A DNA stretch of 64,000 bases, from the NCBI GenBank assembly GCA_027488335.1, contig JAIYBU010000011.1, positions 1 to 64,000 of the forward strand. Direction: 5' to 3'. Of the stretch, positions 52,651-60,847 are shown one piece after another. The position numbers were made by a program, and so were the translations under genes. This stretch comes from Cytophagaceae bacterium. GTDB lineage: Bacteria; Bacteroidota; Bacteroidia; Cytophagales; Spirosomataceae. The notes under the pieces were generated by a model, which worked only from the letters and a program-made list of their open reading frames with translations, ran no database searches and was not told the DNA's origin. Within the stretch, counting starts at the first letter, position 1, and the number at the start of each line of letters is the position of its first letter.

Positions 52651-53315
52651 TTATCTCTTTTACCGAAGAAAACTATTTAAAAATCATCTATTTACTTACC
52701 GAACGACACAACGGTAATGAGGTGAGTACCAATCAGTTGGCTGAACACACGCAGACCAAAGCTGCCTCGGTTTCGGATATGCTACGCAAACTGGCCGAGA
52801 AAAACTATATCAATTATCGTAAGTATCAGGGCGTTACGCTCACCGCTGCAGGCGAGCAAATTGCTTTAGGTGTGATTAGAAAACACCGACTTTGGGAAGT
52901 TTTTTTGGTAGAAAAACTGGGTTTCGGCTGGGACGAAATTCATGACATTGCCGAGCAACTCGAACACATCGACTCGAAAGAATTAACTAAACGCTTAGAT
53001 AATTTCTTAGGAAATCCACAATTTGACCCTCATGGCGACCCGATTCCTGATGCGAAAGGTAAAATGCCTTCGGTAAGCTATCTGAAACTTTCTGAAATTC
53101 CACTCAATCAATCGGTGGTGATGATGGGTGTTTCGGTGCATTCACCAGCTTTTTTACAACATCTTGATAAACAACAGATTACACTTGGCTGCGACCTAAA
53201 GGTTTTGGAAATAAGTGATTTTGACAAATCATATAGCATTTTACTTGATGGTAAAAATACCATTTTTGTGAGTAATGAAGTAGCAAAAAATTTGTTGGTA
53301 AGTATCGAAGAATAG
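52638..53315 (+). CDS. mntR: DtxR/MntR family metal-dependent transcriptional regulator
   Basis: A 225-residue regulator: winged helix at about residues 1-65 (FTEENYLKIIYLLTER, AASVSDMLRKLAEKNYI), a dimerisation and metal domain (about 70-140; HRLWEVFLVEKLGFGWDEIHDIAEQLEH with His, Glu ligands) and an SH3-like C-terminal domain. The role as Mn2+ sensor controlling mntH is inferred from the divergent arrangement and operators. Start is GTG 52638; no ATG gives the family N-terminus. The start lies in a heptamer repeat. Confidence 0.92.
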   Translation: MDNQLISFTEENYLKIIYLLTERHNGNEVSTNQLAEHTQTKAASVSDMLRKLAEKNYINYRKYQGVTLTAAGEQIALGVIRKHRLWEVFLVEKLGFGWDEIHDIAEQLEHIDSKELTKRLDNFLGNPQFDPHGDPIPDAKGKMPSVSYLKLSEIPLNQSVVMMGVSVHSPAFLQHLDKQQITLGCDLKVLEISDFDKSYSILLDGKNTIFVSNEVAKNLLVSIEE

Positions 53316-53440
53316 ACACTTTACTAAGGCTATCGTATTTGGGTGTTGATATTCAAAACAAAGTTTGATATGAATTGTTATATCTTCTAACAAAATAATT
53401 ATATCAATTACCTGTTTTCATCCAACACTAAAATATTTTT

Positions 53441-54478
53441 ATGAGAAAAAACTGTCTTTTATTGGCCATTTTACTATTAAATGGCTTGGCTTTTGCCCAA
53501 ACGGATACCACTAAAACAAATACCGAGGAAATAAATTTTGATGATTTCGGCGATGCTGATAATAAAGATATCCGAACTTTTTGTACGCAGAAAGTGAGTT
53601 ATTTATCACCTACTAAACTTATATCTATTGGCTATGAAGCACAGTTTCCATTTCATTTGAGTTCCGAAAATGCTGCTAAAAATTCCATTGCCAGTACTCA
53701 TGTTAATTCATTTGGAGGTATCAGACTCGGATTGAACACGCCTGTTATTTCAAGGTCAAATTTTATACTGAATTTAGGGCTAAATTTTTGGAACACATCG
53801 GCCAAACTTGAAAAACCACAAAACTCGAACTTCTATGGCCGTATCAGAGCTTTGAATAGTACAGGTGTTAATGCAACTGTATTCAAACCATTTGATAATA
53901 AGCGTTTTATGATTATTCAGGCCAATGCCGACCTTAATGGAAATTATAGAAATTTAAGCGATTTAGATGCCAAAGGAATGACTTACAGCGGAACGGCTAT
54001 TTATGGTTGGAAGAAAAACGACAACCTCATGTGGGGCGTAGGTGTGACTCGAACTTATCGTGCGGGACAGCTATTGCACATTCCTGTGATTTTACTCAAC
54101 CGTACGTTTAATCAGAAATGGGGTATCGAGACAATTCTTCCTGCTAAATTTAACGTTCGTCGTAATTTTAGTCCGAGTTCGTATTTATTGTTGGGCTATG
54201 AAATTGAGGGAAATACTTTTTTTGTGGCCAATACTGGGCAGGATGCTACTACTGGGCAGGATGTATATTTGCGTAGAGGAGAAATGAAACCAAGAATTAC
54301 TTTCGAGAAGAAACTTGCAGGCTTTGTGTGGCTTTCGGCACAGGCTGGCTGGCGATATAATTGGCGTTTTGATGGTTTCTCGACCCAAAATCCAGTGAAA
54401 AACGAAAAACCGTTGATTGTAAATTCGCTTGGTAATCCGCTTTATTTTAATGTTAGTATAAATTTGGTTAGTCCATAA
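53441..54478 (+). CDS. DUF6268-type outer membrane beta-barrel protein
   Basis: A 345-residue protein with a signal peptide (MRKNCLLLAILLLNGLAFAQ) followed by an acidic linker and beta-strand-rich sequence with aromatic strand ends, ending in YFNVSINLVSP. The pattern fits the DUF6268 family of presumed outer membrane beta-barrels. Function is unknown. Monocistronic: it follows mntR after 125 bp and is closed by a strong terminator. Confidence 0.75.
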   Translation: MRKNCLLLAILLLNGLAFAQTDTTKTNTEEINFDDFGDADNKDIRTFCTQKVSYLSPTKLISIGYEAQFPFHLSSENAAKNSIASTHVNSFGGIRLGLNTPVISRSNFILNLGLNFWNTSAKLEKPQNSNFYGRIRALNSTGVNATVFKPFDNKRFMIIQANADLNGNYRNLSDLDAKGMTYSGTAIYGWKKNDNLMWGVGVTRTYRAGQLLHIPVILLNRTFNQKWGIETILPAKFNVRRNFSPSSYLLLGYEIEGNTFFVANTGQDATTGQDVYLRRGEMKPRITFEKKLAGFVWLSAQAGWRYNWRFDGFSTQNPVKNEKPLIVNSLGNPLYFNVSINLVSP

Positions 54479-54483
54479 AAATA

Positions 54484-54520
54484 AAAGCGGTGTTGTTCAA
54501 AAATAACAACACCGCTTTGT
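54484..54520 (+). terminator. Terminator of DUF6268 gene
   Basis: AAAGCGGTGTTGTT (54484-54497) pairs perfectly with AACAACACCGCTTT (54505-54518) across a 7-base loop. It begins five bases after the stop codon. The stem is 14 bp, symmetrical in both directions. Confidence 0.85.
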
Positions 54521-54535
54521 CTATGCGAACAGGAT

Positions 54536-54569
54536 GCGACCGAGCGTCGGCCGCCGACGCTCGGTTCGC
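54536..54569. repeat. GC-rich palindrome downstream of DUF2147 gene
   Basis: ACCGAGCGTCGG at 54539-54550 and CCGACGCTCGGT at 54554-54565 pair perfectly around the loop CCG. GC content is far above the surroundings. Shares the words CCGAGCG and GCTCGG with the repeat inside pepA, so both may belong to one repeat family. It lies within the DUF6268/DUF2147 convergent junction. Confidence 0.65.
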
Positions 54570-54576
54570 TCCACAA

Positions 54577-55032
54577 TTATTTTTTTACTTGACGTTTCCA
54601 AACGTCAGTTCTTCCAAAAAGCGACACACCGATGTATCCTCTCACTTCGAGTGTATTTTCATCAACCAATTTCATTTCGCACGAATAATCATTACCAGTT
54701 TTGGGGTCGTAGATATTACCATCTTCCCATTTATTATCACCTTTAAAAGTGAAATCTCTTAGGTTTTCTAAGCCTTTCAATGGGCGACTGTGTAATTTCG
54801 CATCAGGATTGTTGATATCGGTTCGTGGTTTACCATCAGGGTCGTTGGGTACTTTCAGCCAAACTAATTTACCAAAGTATTTATCACCTTTTTTATAAAT
54901 TTGCACCATTCCCGTTCCTTCACCATTTTTCCAAACGCCTAATATGGCATCAGCATTTTGAGCAAAAAGGTTTGAGTTGATTAGAGAGAAAAATAAAATA
55001 CTGAAAAAGAATGTTTTTGTGATTTTTAGCAT
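54577..55032 (-). CDS. DUF2147 family exported protein
   Basis: A small exported protein of 151 residues. After the signal peptide (MLKITKTFFFSILFFSLINSNLFAQ) comes the DUF2147 domain: ILGVWKNGEGTGMVQIYKKG, GKLVWLKVPNDPDGKPRTD, DGNIYDPKTGNDYSCEMKL and GYIGVSLFGRTDVWKR. The family has a calycin-like barrel and an unknown role. ATG 55032 was chosen because it begins the signal peptide; the frame extends upstream to another ATG at 55080. Confidence 0.88.
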   Translation of the reverse strand: MLKITKTFFFSILFFSLINSNLFAQNADAILGVWKNGEGTGMVQIYKKGDKYFGKLVWLKVPNDPDGKPRTDINNPDAKLHSRPLKGLENLRDFTFKGDNKWEDGNIYDPKTGNDYSCEMKLVDENTLEVRGYIGVSLFGRTDVWKRQVKK

Positions 55033-55290
55033 AATTATTGAATTTTTTGGTTTTTTGTGAAAACGTAATAAGCTACTCATTTGTTTAAAAAAAACAGTAT
55101 TTTATACTTTTTCAAGAAAATTTTGTACTGGTCAATCAAGGAATCGAATGATTTTTGTTAATACTTCTTAATAAAGCCATTCACAAACCTACAATCTGTA
55201 TCTTTGTATAAAATTAAAAAATAAAAACCTTAGCTCCCCTTTAGGGCAATCCGATGTTTCGGCAGTCCGATGGGTTGGCGGGGGGCTGTT

Positions 55291-56370
55291 ATGAATATTC
55301 TCGATAAATATTTAATTAAGCGTTTTCTGAAAACTTACTTTTTTGCGGTTTTGGTTATCGTGCTTATCATCATGGTGATTGACTTCGTAGAAAAAAACGA
55401 TGATTTTATTCAGAAAAACGCTCCGATGCGAGCAATTTTGCTTTCGTATTATGCAAATCTTGCTCCTTATTGGGCCAACTACATTAGTCCGTTGATGATT
55501 TTTATTTCGACGGTTTTCTTCACGGCTCAAATGGCAGCTCATACCGAAATCGTAGCTATTTTGAGTAGTGGCACGAGTTTTCGGAGGTTGATGCTCCCCT
55601 ATTTTATTGCTTCATCAATGGTGGCAGTACTTTCGTTTGTAATGGTTGGCTGGATTTTACCCAAAGCCAATAAAATTAGATTAGGTTTTGAGGCTACTTA
55701 CATCAATGATAAGTTTTATTTCTCCGACCGAGATTTTCATACGGCTGTTGCACCGAATACCTACGCCTACATGTCGAGTTATAACAACGAAACCAAAACT
55801 GGCTACGATTTTACGCTTGAAAAAATAGCTAATAATAAGCTCATTGAAAAACTTTCAGCCAAACGAATCGAATGGAATGACAGCACCAAACGTTGGAAAA
55901 TTTCTGACTATAAGATTCGTACGCTGGGCATCATGAAAGATAAACTTATTTATAATACCGCTTCAAAAGATACGCTCATTAATCTTTCACCGAGTGATTT
56001 TGAAAGTGACCGTAACGTTTACGAAACCTTTACGATTCCTGAATTACGCCAACGAATTGAGTTAATTCGGAGTCGAGGGGCGGAGGGAATTGAATCTTTT
56101 GAAATTGAGCTTTATCAACGAATCGTTACGCCTTTTGCCGTAATTATTTTATCGTTGATGGGCCTAATTGTATCGGCACGAAAAGCTCGTGGTGGAGTTG
56201 GTTTTCAGATTGCCATCGGGTTTGTGCTGGCATTTGTTTATATTTTGTTCTTCATTATGTCGAAAGGCATTGCCGAATCTGGCAATATGCCAGCGATGTT
56301 GGCTGTTTGGTTGCCCAATATTGTCTTTTCGTGCATCGGTACGATTATGTATTTTACCGTTCCACGATAA
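55291..56370 (+). CDS. LptF/LptG family permease
   Basis: Inner-membrane permease of the YjgP/YjgQ family, 359 residues, part of the Lpt machine that extracts LPS from the inner membrane. Three N-terminal helices (MNILDKYLIKRFLKTYFFAVL), a periplasmic jellyroll-like domain, then three C-terminal helices (SLMGLIVSARKARGGVGFQIAIGFVLAFVYILF) are visible. Whether this is LptF or LptG cannot be told. ATG 55291 is preferred over ATG 55270, which lies in a GC-rich repeat (GGGGGGCT). Monocistronic. Confidence 0.87.
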   Translation: MNILDKYLIKRFLKTYFFAVLVIVLIIMVIDFVEKNDDFIQKNAPMRAILLSYYANLAPYWANYISPLMIFISTVFFTAQMAAHTEIVAILSSGTSFRRLMLPYFIASSMVAVLSFVMVGWILPKANKIRLGFEATYINDKFYFSDRDFHTAVAPNTYAYMSSYNNETKTGYDFTLEKIANNKLIEKLSAKRIEWNDSTKRWKISDYKIRTLGIMKDKLIYNTASKDTLINLSPSDFESDRNVYETFTIPELRQRIELIRSRGAEGIESFEIELYQRIVTPFAVIILSLMGLIVSARKARGGVGFQIAIGFVLAFVYILFFIMSKGIAESGNMPAMLAVWLPNIVFSCIGTIMYFTVPR

Positions 56371-56374
56371 TTTT

Positions 56375-56448
56375 GAATGAGTGCATGAATGAATGACAGA
56401 ATAAATGTTACTTAAAATCAAAACATTCTATCATTCAATCACTCAAAA
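56375..56448. repeat. Octamer arrays, inverted pair, after LptF/G-type gene
   Basis: Octamers of the GAATGAGT/GAATGACA type run from 56375 to 56406 and opposite-sense octamers (ATTCTATC, ATTCAATC, ACTCAAAA) from 56425 to 56448. The arms can pair with a few mismatches around an 18-base loop, five bases after the stop codon. It is probably the terminator of the permease gene. Confidence 0.6.
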
Positions 56449-56575
56449 TTAGTTTTATTTGAATAGTACAATAATTTTAAATATTATTCGAGATTTCACA
56501 TTAATAAATCCTATTTTTGCGTGAAATTTTGTTGAACTCTAAAAAATACGCTCGTTTTGGGGCGGGTTTGGGCTT

Positions 56576-57772
56576 ATGAAAGTTGTTTTGGCATACAGTG
56601 GAGGTTTGGATACCTCTTTTTGTGTAAAATATTTGACCGAAGAATTAGGTCATGAAGTTCACTCAGTACTGGTTGATACGGGTGGATTTACGGAAGCAGA
56701 AATGAAGGATATTGAAACCAAAGCTTACGAATTGGGAGTAAAAAACCACTACACCGCTCGTATGGTTGATGAATATTACCAAAAATGTATTCGTTATTTG
56801 GTTTATGGCAATATCCTAAAAAATAATACTTATCCGCTTTCAGTGAGTGCCGAGCGTATGTTTCAGGCAGTTGCGGTTGCCGAGTATGCCAAGCAAATCG
56901 GAGCCGAAGCCGTAGCTCATGGAAGTACAGGTGCAGGAAACGACCAAGTGCGTTTCGATATGGTTTTCAGAATCGTATTGCCCAATGCACAAATCATTAC
57001 GCCAATTAGAGATTTAAAATTATCTCGTGAGGCCGAAATCGAATTTTTGAAGTCGAAAGGTGTGGTACGTGAGTGGCACAAAGCGGCTTACTCAATCAAT
57101 AAAGGTTTGTGGGGGACTTCGGTTGGTGGTAAAGAAACTTTAAATTCGTATGAATTTTTACCAGAAAGTGCCTTCCCAACGCAAGTTTCAAAAACTGGTA
57201 CAGAAGAAATTGCCCTACAATTTGTAAACGGAGAATTGAAAGGTGTAGCAGGCGAAAGTTTTGAAAACCCAGTTGATGCCATTCGTAAATTATCAGAATT
57301 AGCTTCACCTTACGGCATTGGTCGTGATATTCACGTGGGTGATACTATCATCGGTATCAAAGGCCGTGTAGGTTTCGAGGCGGCAGCACCGTTGATTATC
57401 ATCAAAGCACACCATTTACTCGAAAAACACGTATTGTCGAAATGGCAACAATATTGGAAGCAAAACTTGGCCGAATGGTACGGAATGATGCTCCACGAAG
57501 GACAATTTTTAGAACCTTTGATGCGTGATATTGAGAAATTCTTAGAAAGTATGCAGTCGCACGTAAGTGGTGAAGTTCGTGTGCATTTAGCACCATACAA
57601 TTTCCAATTATTGGGTATTAAATCTGACTACGATTTGATGTCGCCAGTATTTGGTAGCTACGGCGAAATGAATAATGCTTGGAGTGGCGATGATGTAAGA
57701 GGTTTCTCGAAAATCATGTCGAACCAAGTGATGATTCACCAAAAAATCACAGAATTGGCTGAGAAGAAGTAA
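56576..57772 (+). CDS. argG: Argininosuccinate synthase
   Basis: Joins citrulline and aspartate with ATP in arginine synthesis; 398 residues, full length. The N-terminal ATP-pyrophosphatase motif AYSGGLDTSFC (residues 4-14) and the citrulline/aspartate site HGSTGAGNDQVRFD near 118 are exact. A TATTTTTG -7-like element lies at 56512-56519. No other arginine gene is in the window. A heptamer array follows the stop codon. Confidence 0.97.
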   Translation: MKVVLAYSGGLDTSFCVKYLTEELGHEVHSVLVDTGGFTEAEMKDIETKAYELGVKNHYTARMVDEYYQKCIRYLVYGNILKNNTYPLSVSAERMFQAVAVAEYAKQIGAEAVAHGSTGAGNDQVRFDMVFRIVLPNAQIITPIRDLKLSREAEIEFLKSKGVVREWHKAAYSINKGLWGTSVGGKETLNSYEFLPESAFPTQVSKTGTEEIALQFVNGELKGVAGESFENPVDAIRKLSELASPYGIGRDIHVGDTIIGIKGRVGFEAAAPLIIIKAHHLLEKHVLSKWQQYWKQNLAEWYGMMLHEGQFLEPLMRDIEKFLESMQSHVSGEVRVHLAPYNFQLLGIKSDYDLMSPVFGSYGEMNNAWSGDDVRGFSKIMSNQVMIHQKITELAEKK

Positions 57773-57773
57773 A

Positions 57774-57808
57774 TAGTCCACTGTCGATAGTCAATGGACA
57801 ATAGTAGA
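57774..57808. repeat. Five-unit heptamer array after argG
   Basis: Five contiguous 7-nt units (TAGTCCA, CTGTCGA and three relatives) start two bases after the argG stop codon. Unit spelling matches the array at 59410-59444 (TAGTCGA, TATTCCA...). Confidence 0.7.
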
Positions 57809-57847
57809 AAGTATAGTAAACGTTCTACAATAATATTTCAGAGTTAT

Positions 57848-57885
57848 AAAATAGGCATACGTTTTGGCGTATGCCTATTTTTTTA
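57848..57885. terminator. Bidirectional terminator, argG/cutC
   Basis: AAATAGGCATACG (57849-57861) pairs perfectly with CGTATGCCTATTT (57868-57880) across a 6-base loop, with TTTT after it on the plus strand and A-rich sequence before it for the minus strand. The cutC stop codon (57875-57877) lies inside the right arm. Confidence 0.85.
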
Positions 57886-58606
57886 GGATTTCAACCACCG
57901 CTTTGCATTTATCAAAATCGGCTTCATAAATTTCGTATTCGTTGGTAAGTGCGGCACTTGCCATGCTCACATCGGGCTTTCGGAAAACCATTTTGCTTTC
58001 TTGGCTTCCTTTCCCCGTCATGTGTAGAGCATGAACACCAATATTCAAGAATTGCTGTGCATTTTGAGCAGAAACACCACTTCCAGCCATTATTTCGATG
58101 CGATTTTGAGATTTTTCTACCAAAATTTTCAGTAAATCAATTCCTTCGATGGCAGTATTTTTCTGTCCAGAAGTAAGGATTCTTTCGCAACCGCAGTCGA
58201 TAATATCTTCTAAGGCTTGAATGGGGTCGTTGGCTACATCAAATGCTCGGTGGAAAGTCACTTTGAGCGGAGCAGCTAAATTTACGAGTTCAGTAGTGCG
58301 TTTTTTATCAACTCTTCCATCGGGGTTCAAAATCCCAAAAACTACGCCATCGGCACCGAGATTTTTGGCGGTTTGAATATCGGCCTTCATTACCTCAAAT
58401 TCGGCATCAGAATAGCAAAATTCTCCACCACGAGGGCGAATCATGACGTATAATTTGATAGTCAGATTTTGGCGAGCCAAACTTATTAAACCAGCCGAAG
58501 GCGTTGTGCCACCTTCAAACATTCCACCACATAATTCAACACGACCAGCACCTGCTTTTTGAGCAGTCAGGCACGATTCTAATGAAAAACTACAAATTTC
58601 GAGCAT
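57875..58606 (-). CDS. cutC: Copper homeostasis protein CutC
   Basis: TIM-barrel protein of 243 residues, full length for CutC. MLEICSFSLESCLTAQKAGAGRVELCG, MIRPRGGEFCYSDAE and ITFHRAFDV-type (VTFHRAFDV) motifs are diagnostic. It has been linked to copper tolerance in E. coli, but its exact reaction remains unclear. The stop codon lies in a terminator hairpin. It is separated from gldA by 91 bp; the two may be cotranscribed. Confidence 0.93.
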   Translation of the reverse strand: MLEICSFSLESCLTAQKAGAGRVELCGGMFEGGTTPSAGLISLARQNLTIKLYVMIRPRGGEFCYSDAEFEVMKADIQTAKNLGADGVVFGILNPDGRVDKKRTTELVNLAAPLKVTFHRAFDVANDPIQALEDIIDCGCERILTSGQKNTAIEGIDLLKILVEKSQNRIEIMAGSGVSAQNAQQFLNIGVHALHMTGKGSQESKMVFRKPDVSMASAALTNEYEIYEADFDKCKAVVEILKK

Positions 58607-58611
58607 TCGTC

Positions 58612-58638
58612 AGGATTATAAGATTTGTAAGATTATTG
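58612..58638. repeat. Nonamer array between gldA and cutC
   Basis: Three contiguous 9-nt units AGGATTATA, AGATTTGTA, AGATTATTG start six bases upstream of the cutC start codon. To the right, 58669-58695 holds opposite-sense units related to GAATTAC/GAATGAC heptamers, so the gap carries two repeat families. Confidence 0.55.
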
Positions 58639-58697
58639 GACTTAGTTTTTTATGGTGAACTAACATATTCGTAATTCGATTCATTCGTCATTCACTT

Positions 58698-59405
58698 TTA
58701 CGCAGTTAATTCACGGAAAACATCTTCAATACCTTTTCCGCCTTGTTTGAGTTCGGAAAGTGTGCCATTCGCCACGATTTTTCCTCGATTGATAATCACC
58801 ACACGGTCGCAGATGGCTTCTACTTCCTGCATAATGTGGGTACTAAAAATAACAGTTTTGTTTCGCCCAACCGATTTTATCAAATCCCTGATTTCGACCA
58901 ACTGATTGGGGTCAAGCCCAGTCGTTGGTTCGTCCAAAATCAGCACATCGGGGTTATGAATCAAAGCTTGGGCAAGTCCTACACGCTGGCGATAACCTTT
59001 CGATAACTGACCTATTTTCTTGTGTTTTTCTAAGCCTAACCCTACCATTTCGATGGTTTCGGCTACTTTTATCTGCAAAGACTTACCTTTTAAACCATAA
59101 AGCGAACCCGCAAATTCGAGAAACTCACGCACGTACATATCCAAGTACAAAGGATTATGCTCAGGTAAATATCCAATACTACTTTTGACTTGCATTGGCG
59201 AAGTTTTCACATCAAAACCATTTACTTCGGCCGAGCCATCGGTGGCGGGCAAATAGCCCGTCAAAATTTTCATAGTTGTTGATTTTCCTGCACCATTAGG
59301 GCCAAGAAAACCGACAATCTCGCCTTTAGCAACTTCAAAAGATATATCATCAACGGCACGCTGAGTGCCATATACTTTACTCAGCTTTTGGATTTTTATT
59401 GACAT
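58698..59405 (-). CDS. gldA: Gliding motility ABC transporter ATP-binding protein GldA
   Basis: ABC ATPase of 235 residues: Walker A GPNGAGKST (about 36-44), Q-loop region, signature LSKGYRQRVG near 135, Walker B VLILDEPT near 156 and switch His (STHIMQEVEAICDR). Best match is GldA of gliding Bacteroidota, which works with GldF and GldG permease subunits; these are not here. Similar ABC-2 ATPases occur in other transporters, so the symbol rests on overall similarity (SIGYLPEHNPLYLDMYVREFL). Confidence 0.85.
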   Translation of the reverse strand: MSIKIQKLSKVYGTQRAVDDISFEVAKGEIVGFLGPNGAGKSTTMKILTGYLPATDGSAEVNGFDVKTSPMQVKSSIGYLPEHNPLYLDMYVREFLEFAGSLYGLKGKSLQIKVAETIEMVGLGLEKHKKIGQLSKGYRQRVGLAQALIHNPDVLILDEPTTGLDPNQLVEIRDLIKSVGRNKTVIFSTHIMQEVEAICDRVVIINRGKIVANGTLSELKQGGKGIEDVFRELTA

Positions 59406-59409
59406 TTTT

Positions 59410-59444
59410 TAGTCGATATTCCACTGACAACAAGTCAATAGGAT
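59410..59444. repeat. Five-unit heptamer array upstream of gldA
   Basis: Five 7-nt units (TAGTCGA, TATTCCA, CTGACAA and two diverged) begin four bases upstream of the gldA start codon, in the leader of its mRNA. Same family as the array at 57774-57808. Confidence 0.6.
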
Positions 59445-59557
59445 TAAGTTTTTTCTTTTATAACGCAAAAATAGGTTTTCTGATGAAAACTTTTCCGAAA
59501 AAATAGTCTTAATGATGATTTTTGGTTAAATTTGATTGATTCAACCTTCTATCTAAC

Positions 59558-60649
59558 ATGAAAAAACTCCTCTTTTTGGGCTTATTCCTAAGCTTAACAT
59601 TTGTATTCGCCCAAGAAAAACCCGTCAGAATGGGTATTGCGGGCATGACCCACGACCACGTTTATCAGATTTTGAATAATCCTAATCGTACAGGTGTAGA
59701 AATCATCGGTTTTGCCGAGCCAAATAAAGAATTGGCTCTAAGATTATTGAAAAAATATAACCTACCCGAAAGCCTTTGGTACGCCAGTCTCGACGAAATG
59801 CTCGAAAAAGCCAAACCCGAAGCTATTTGTGATTTCAGAAGCATCATTGAGCATTTGGAAACTGTGCAAAAATGTGCCGTAAAGGGCGTGCATGTCATGG
59901 TTGAAAAGCCTTTGGCCGTGAATTTTGCTCATGCTACACAAATGGCAGCTTTAGCAAAAAAGCACAATATTCAACTCTTGACAAACTACGAAACTACGTG
60001 GTATGCCAGTAATCATCAAGCCTACGAAATGATTCATGCCGAAAACACTATTGGCGATATTAGAAAAGTAGTAATTCACGACGGACACCGTGGGCCAAAA
60101 GAAATCGGTGTGAGTAAGGAGTTTTTGAGTTGGCTAACCGACCCCGTAAAAAACGGTGGCGGGGCAATTATTGACTTTGGTTGCTACGGGGCCGATATTA
60201 TGGCGTGGTTGATGAAAGGCGAAAGGCCAACTTCGGTAACAGCAATTACGCAGACTATCAAGCCCGAAACTTACCCAAATGTGGATGATGAAGCAACTAT
60301 TGTAGTGACTTACCCAAAAGCACAAGGTATTTTTCAAGGCTCATGGAATTGGCCTTTCGATAGAAAAGATATTGAAGTTTATGGCAAAACGGGCTATATT
60401 TTTGCCGATAAATCTGCTCAAATGACCGTCAGGAAAGGCGATAGAAATGCCTTACCCGAAGAGAAAATCGCAGTAAAACCGCTCGAAACGCCCATGAATG
60501 ATGCGTTTACGTATTTTGCAGCCGTAGCACGAGGTAAAGTAAAATCAGAAAATGATTTGGGCTCGCTGAAAATAAATATGGTGGCGATGGAAATCTTAGA
60601 TGCGGCCGTGAAATCTTCAAAAACTGGTAAGACCGTTGTGTTGAAGTAA
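59558..60649 (+). CDS. Gfo/Idh/MocA family oxidoreductase with signal peptide
   Basis: NAD(P)-dependent dehydrogenase of the Gfo/Idh/MocA family, 363 residues: Rossmann domain with MGIAGMTHDHVYQIL, EKPLAVNFAHA with the catalytic Lys of the EKP motif near residue 116, and GGGAIIDFGCYGADIMAWLM in the C-terminal domain. Unusual: it has a clear Sec signal peptide (MKKLLFLGLFLSLTFVFAQ) and no twin-arginine, so it is predicted to be exported unfolded. The sugar substrate is unknown. Followed by a structured repeat element. Confidence 0.87.
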   Translation: MKKLLFLGLFLSLTFVFAQEKPVRMGIAGMTHDHVYQILNNPNRTGVEIIGFAEPNKELALRLLKKYNLPESLWYASLDEMLEKAKPEAICDFRSIIEHLETVQKCAVKGVHVMVEKPLAVNFAHATQMAALAKKHNIQLLTNYETTWYASNHQAYEMIHAENTIGDIRKVVIHDGHRGPKEIGVSKEFLSWLTDPVKNGGGAIIDFGCYGADIMAWLMKGERPTSVTAITQTIKPETYPNVDDEATIVVTYPKAQGIFQGSWNWPFDRKDIEVYGKTGYIFADKSAQMTVRKGDRNALPEEKIAVKPLETPMNDAFTYFAAVARGKVKSENDLGSLKINMVAMEILDAAVKSSKTGKTVVLK

Positions 60650-60651
60650 TC

Positions 60652-60775
60652 AGCGATTAAAATCGCTGTCTAAAGGAACAAAGGAATCCTATTCTTGTAG
60701 TTTGACGAATTAATTCGTCAAAAAAGGCATTTTTATATCATCCTTTGTTCTCTTAGGTGGCGATTTTAATCGCCT
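60652..60775. repeat. 124-bp inverted-repeat element with central 22-bp palindrome
   Basis: Left arm 60653-60685 and right arm 60741-60774 pair along GCGATTAAAATCGC, CTAA and GAACAAAGGA at matching spacing. GCGATTAAAATCGC almost pairs with itself. A perfect 22-bp palindrome centred on GAATTAATTC occupies 60701-60722 in the middle. No ORF. It could be a non-autonomous mobile element or a large terminator. Confidence 0.7.
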
Positions 60776-60798
60776 AAATTTGATAGTTATAAAACACA

Positions 60799-60828
60799 AG
60801 AAAGCCCAGCGGAAACGCTGGGCTTTCT
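60799..60828 (-). terminator. Terminator of DUF5606 gene
   Basis: AGAAAGCCCAGCG and CGCTGGGCTTTCT (60799-60811, 60816-60828) form a perfect 13-bp stem with a GAAA loop. It lies 19 bases after the DUF5606 stop on the minus strand. Confidence 0.85.
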
Positions 60829-60847
60829 AAAATATCTTATTTCAAGA

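Noticed and set aside
54490-54762. Plus-strand open frame across the DUF6268/DUF2147 junction
   Set aside because: It begins in the terminator, crosses the GC palindrome and runs antisense to DUF2147; composition is repeat-driven.
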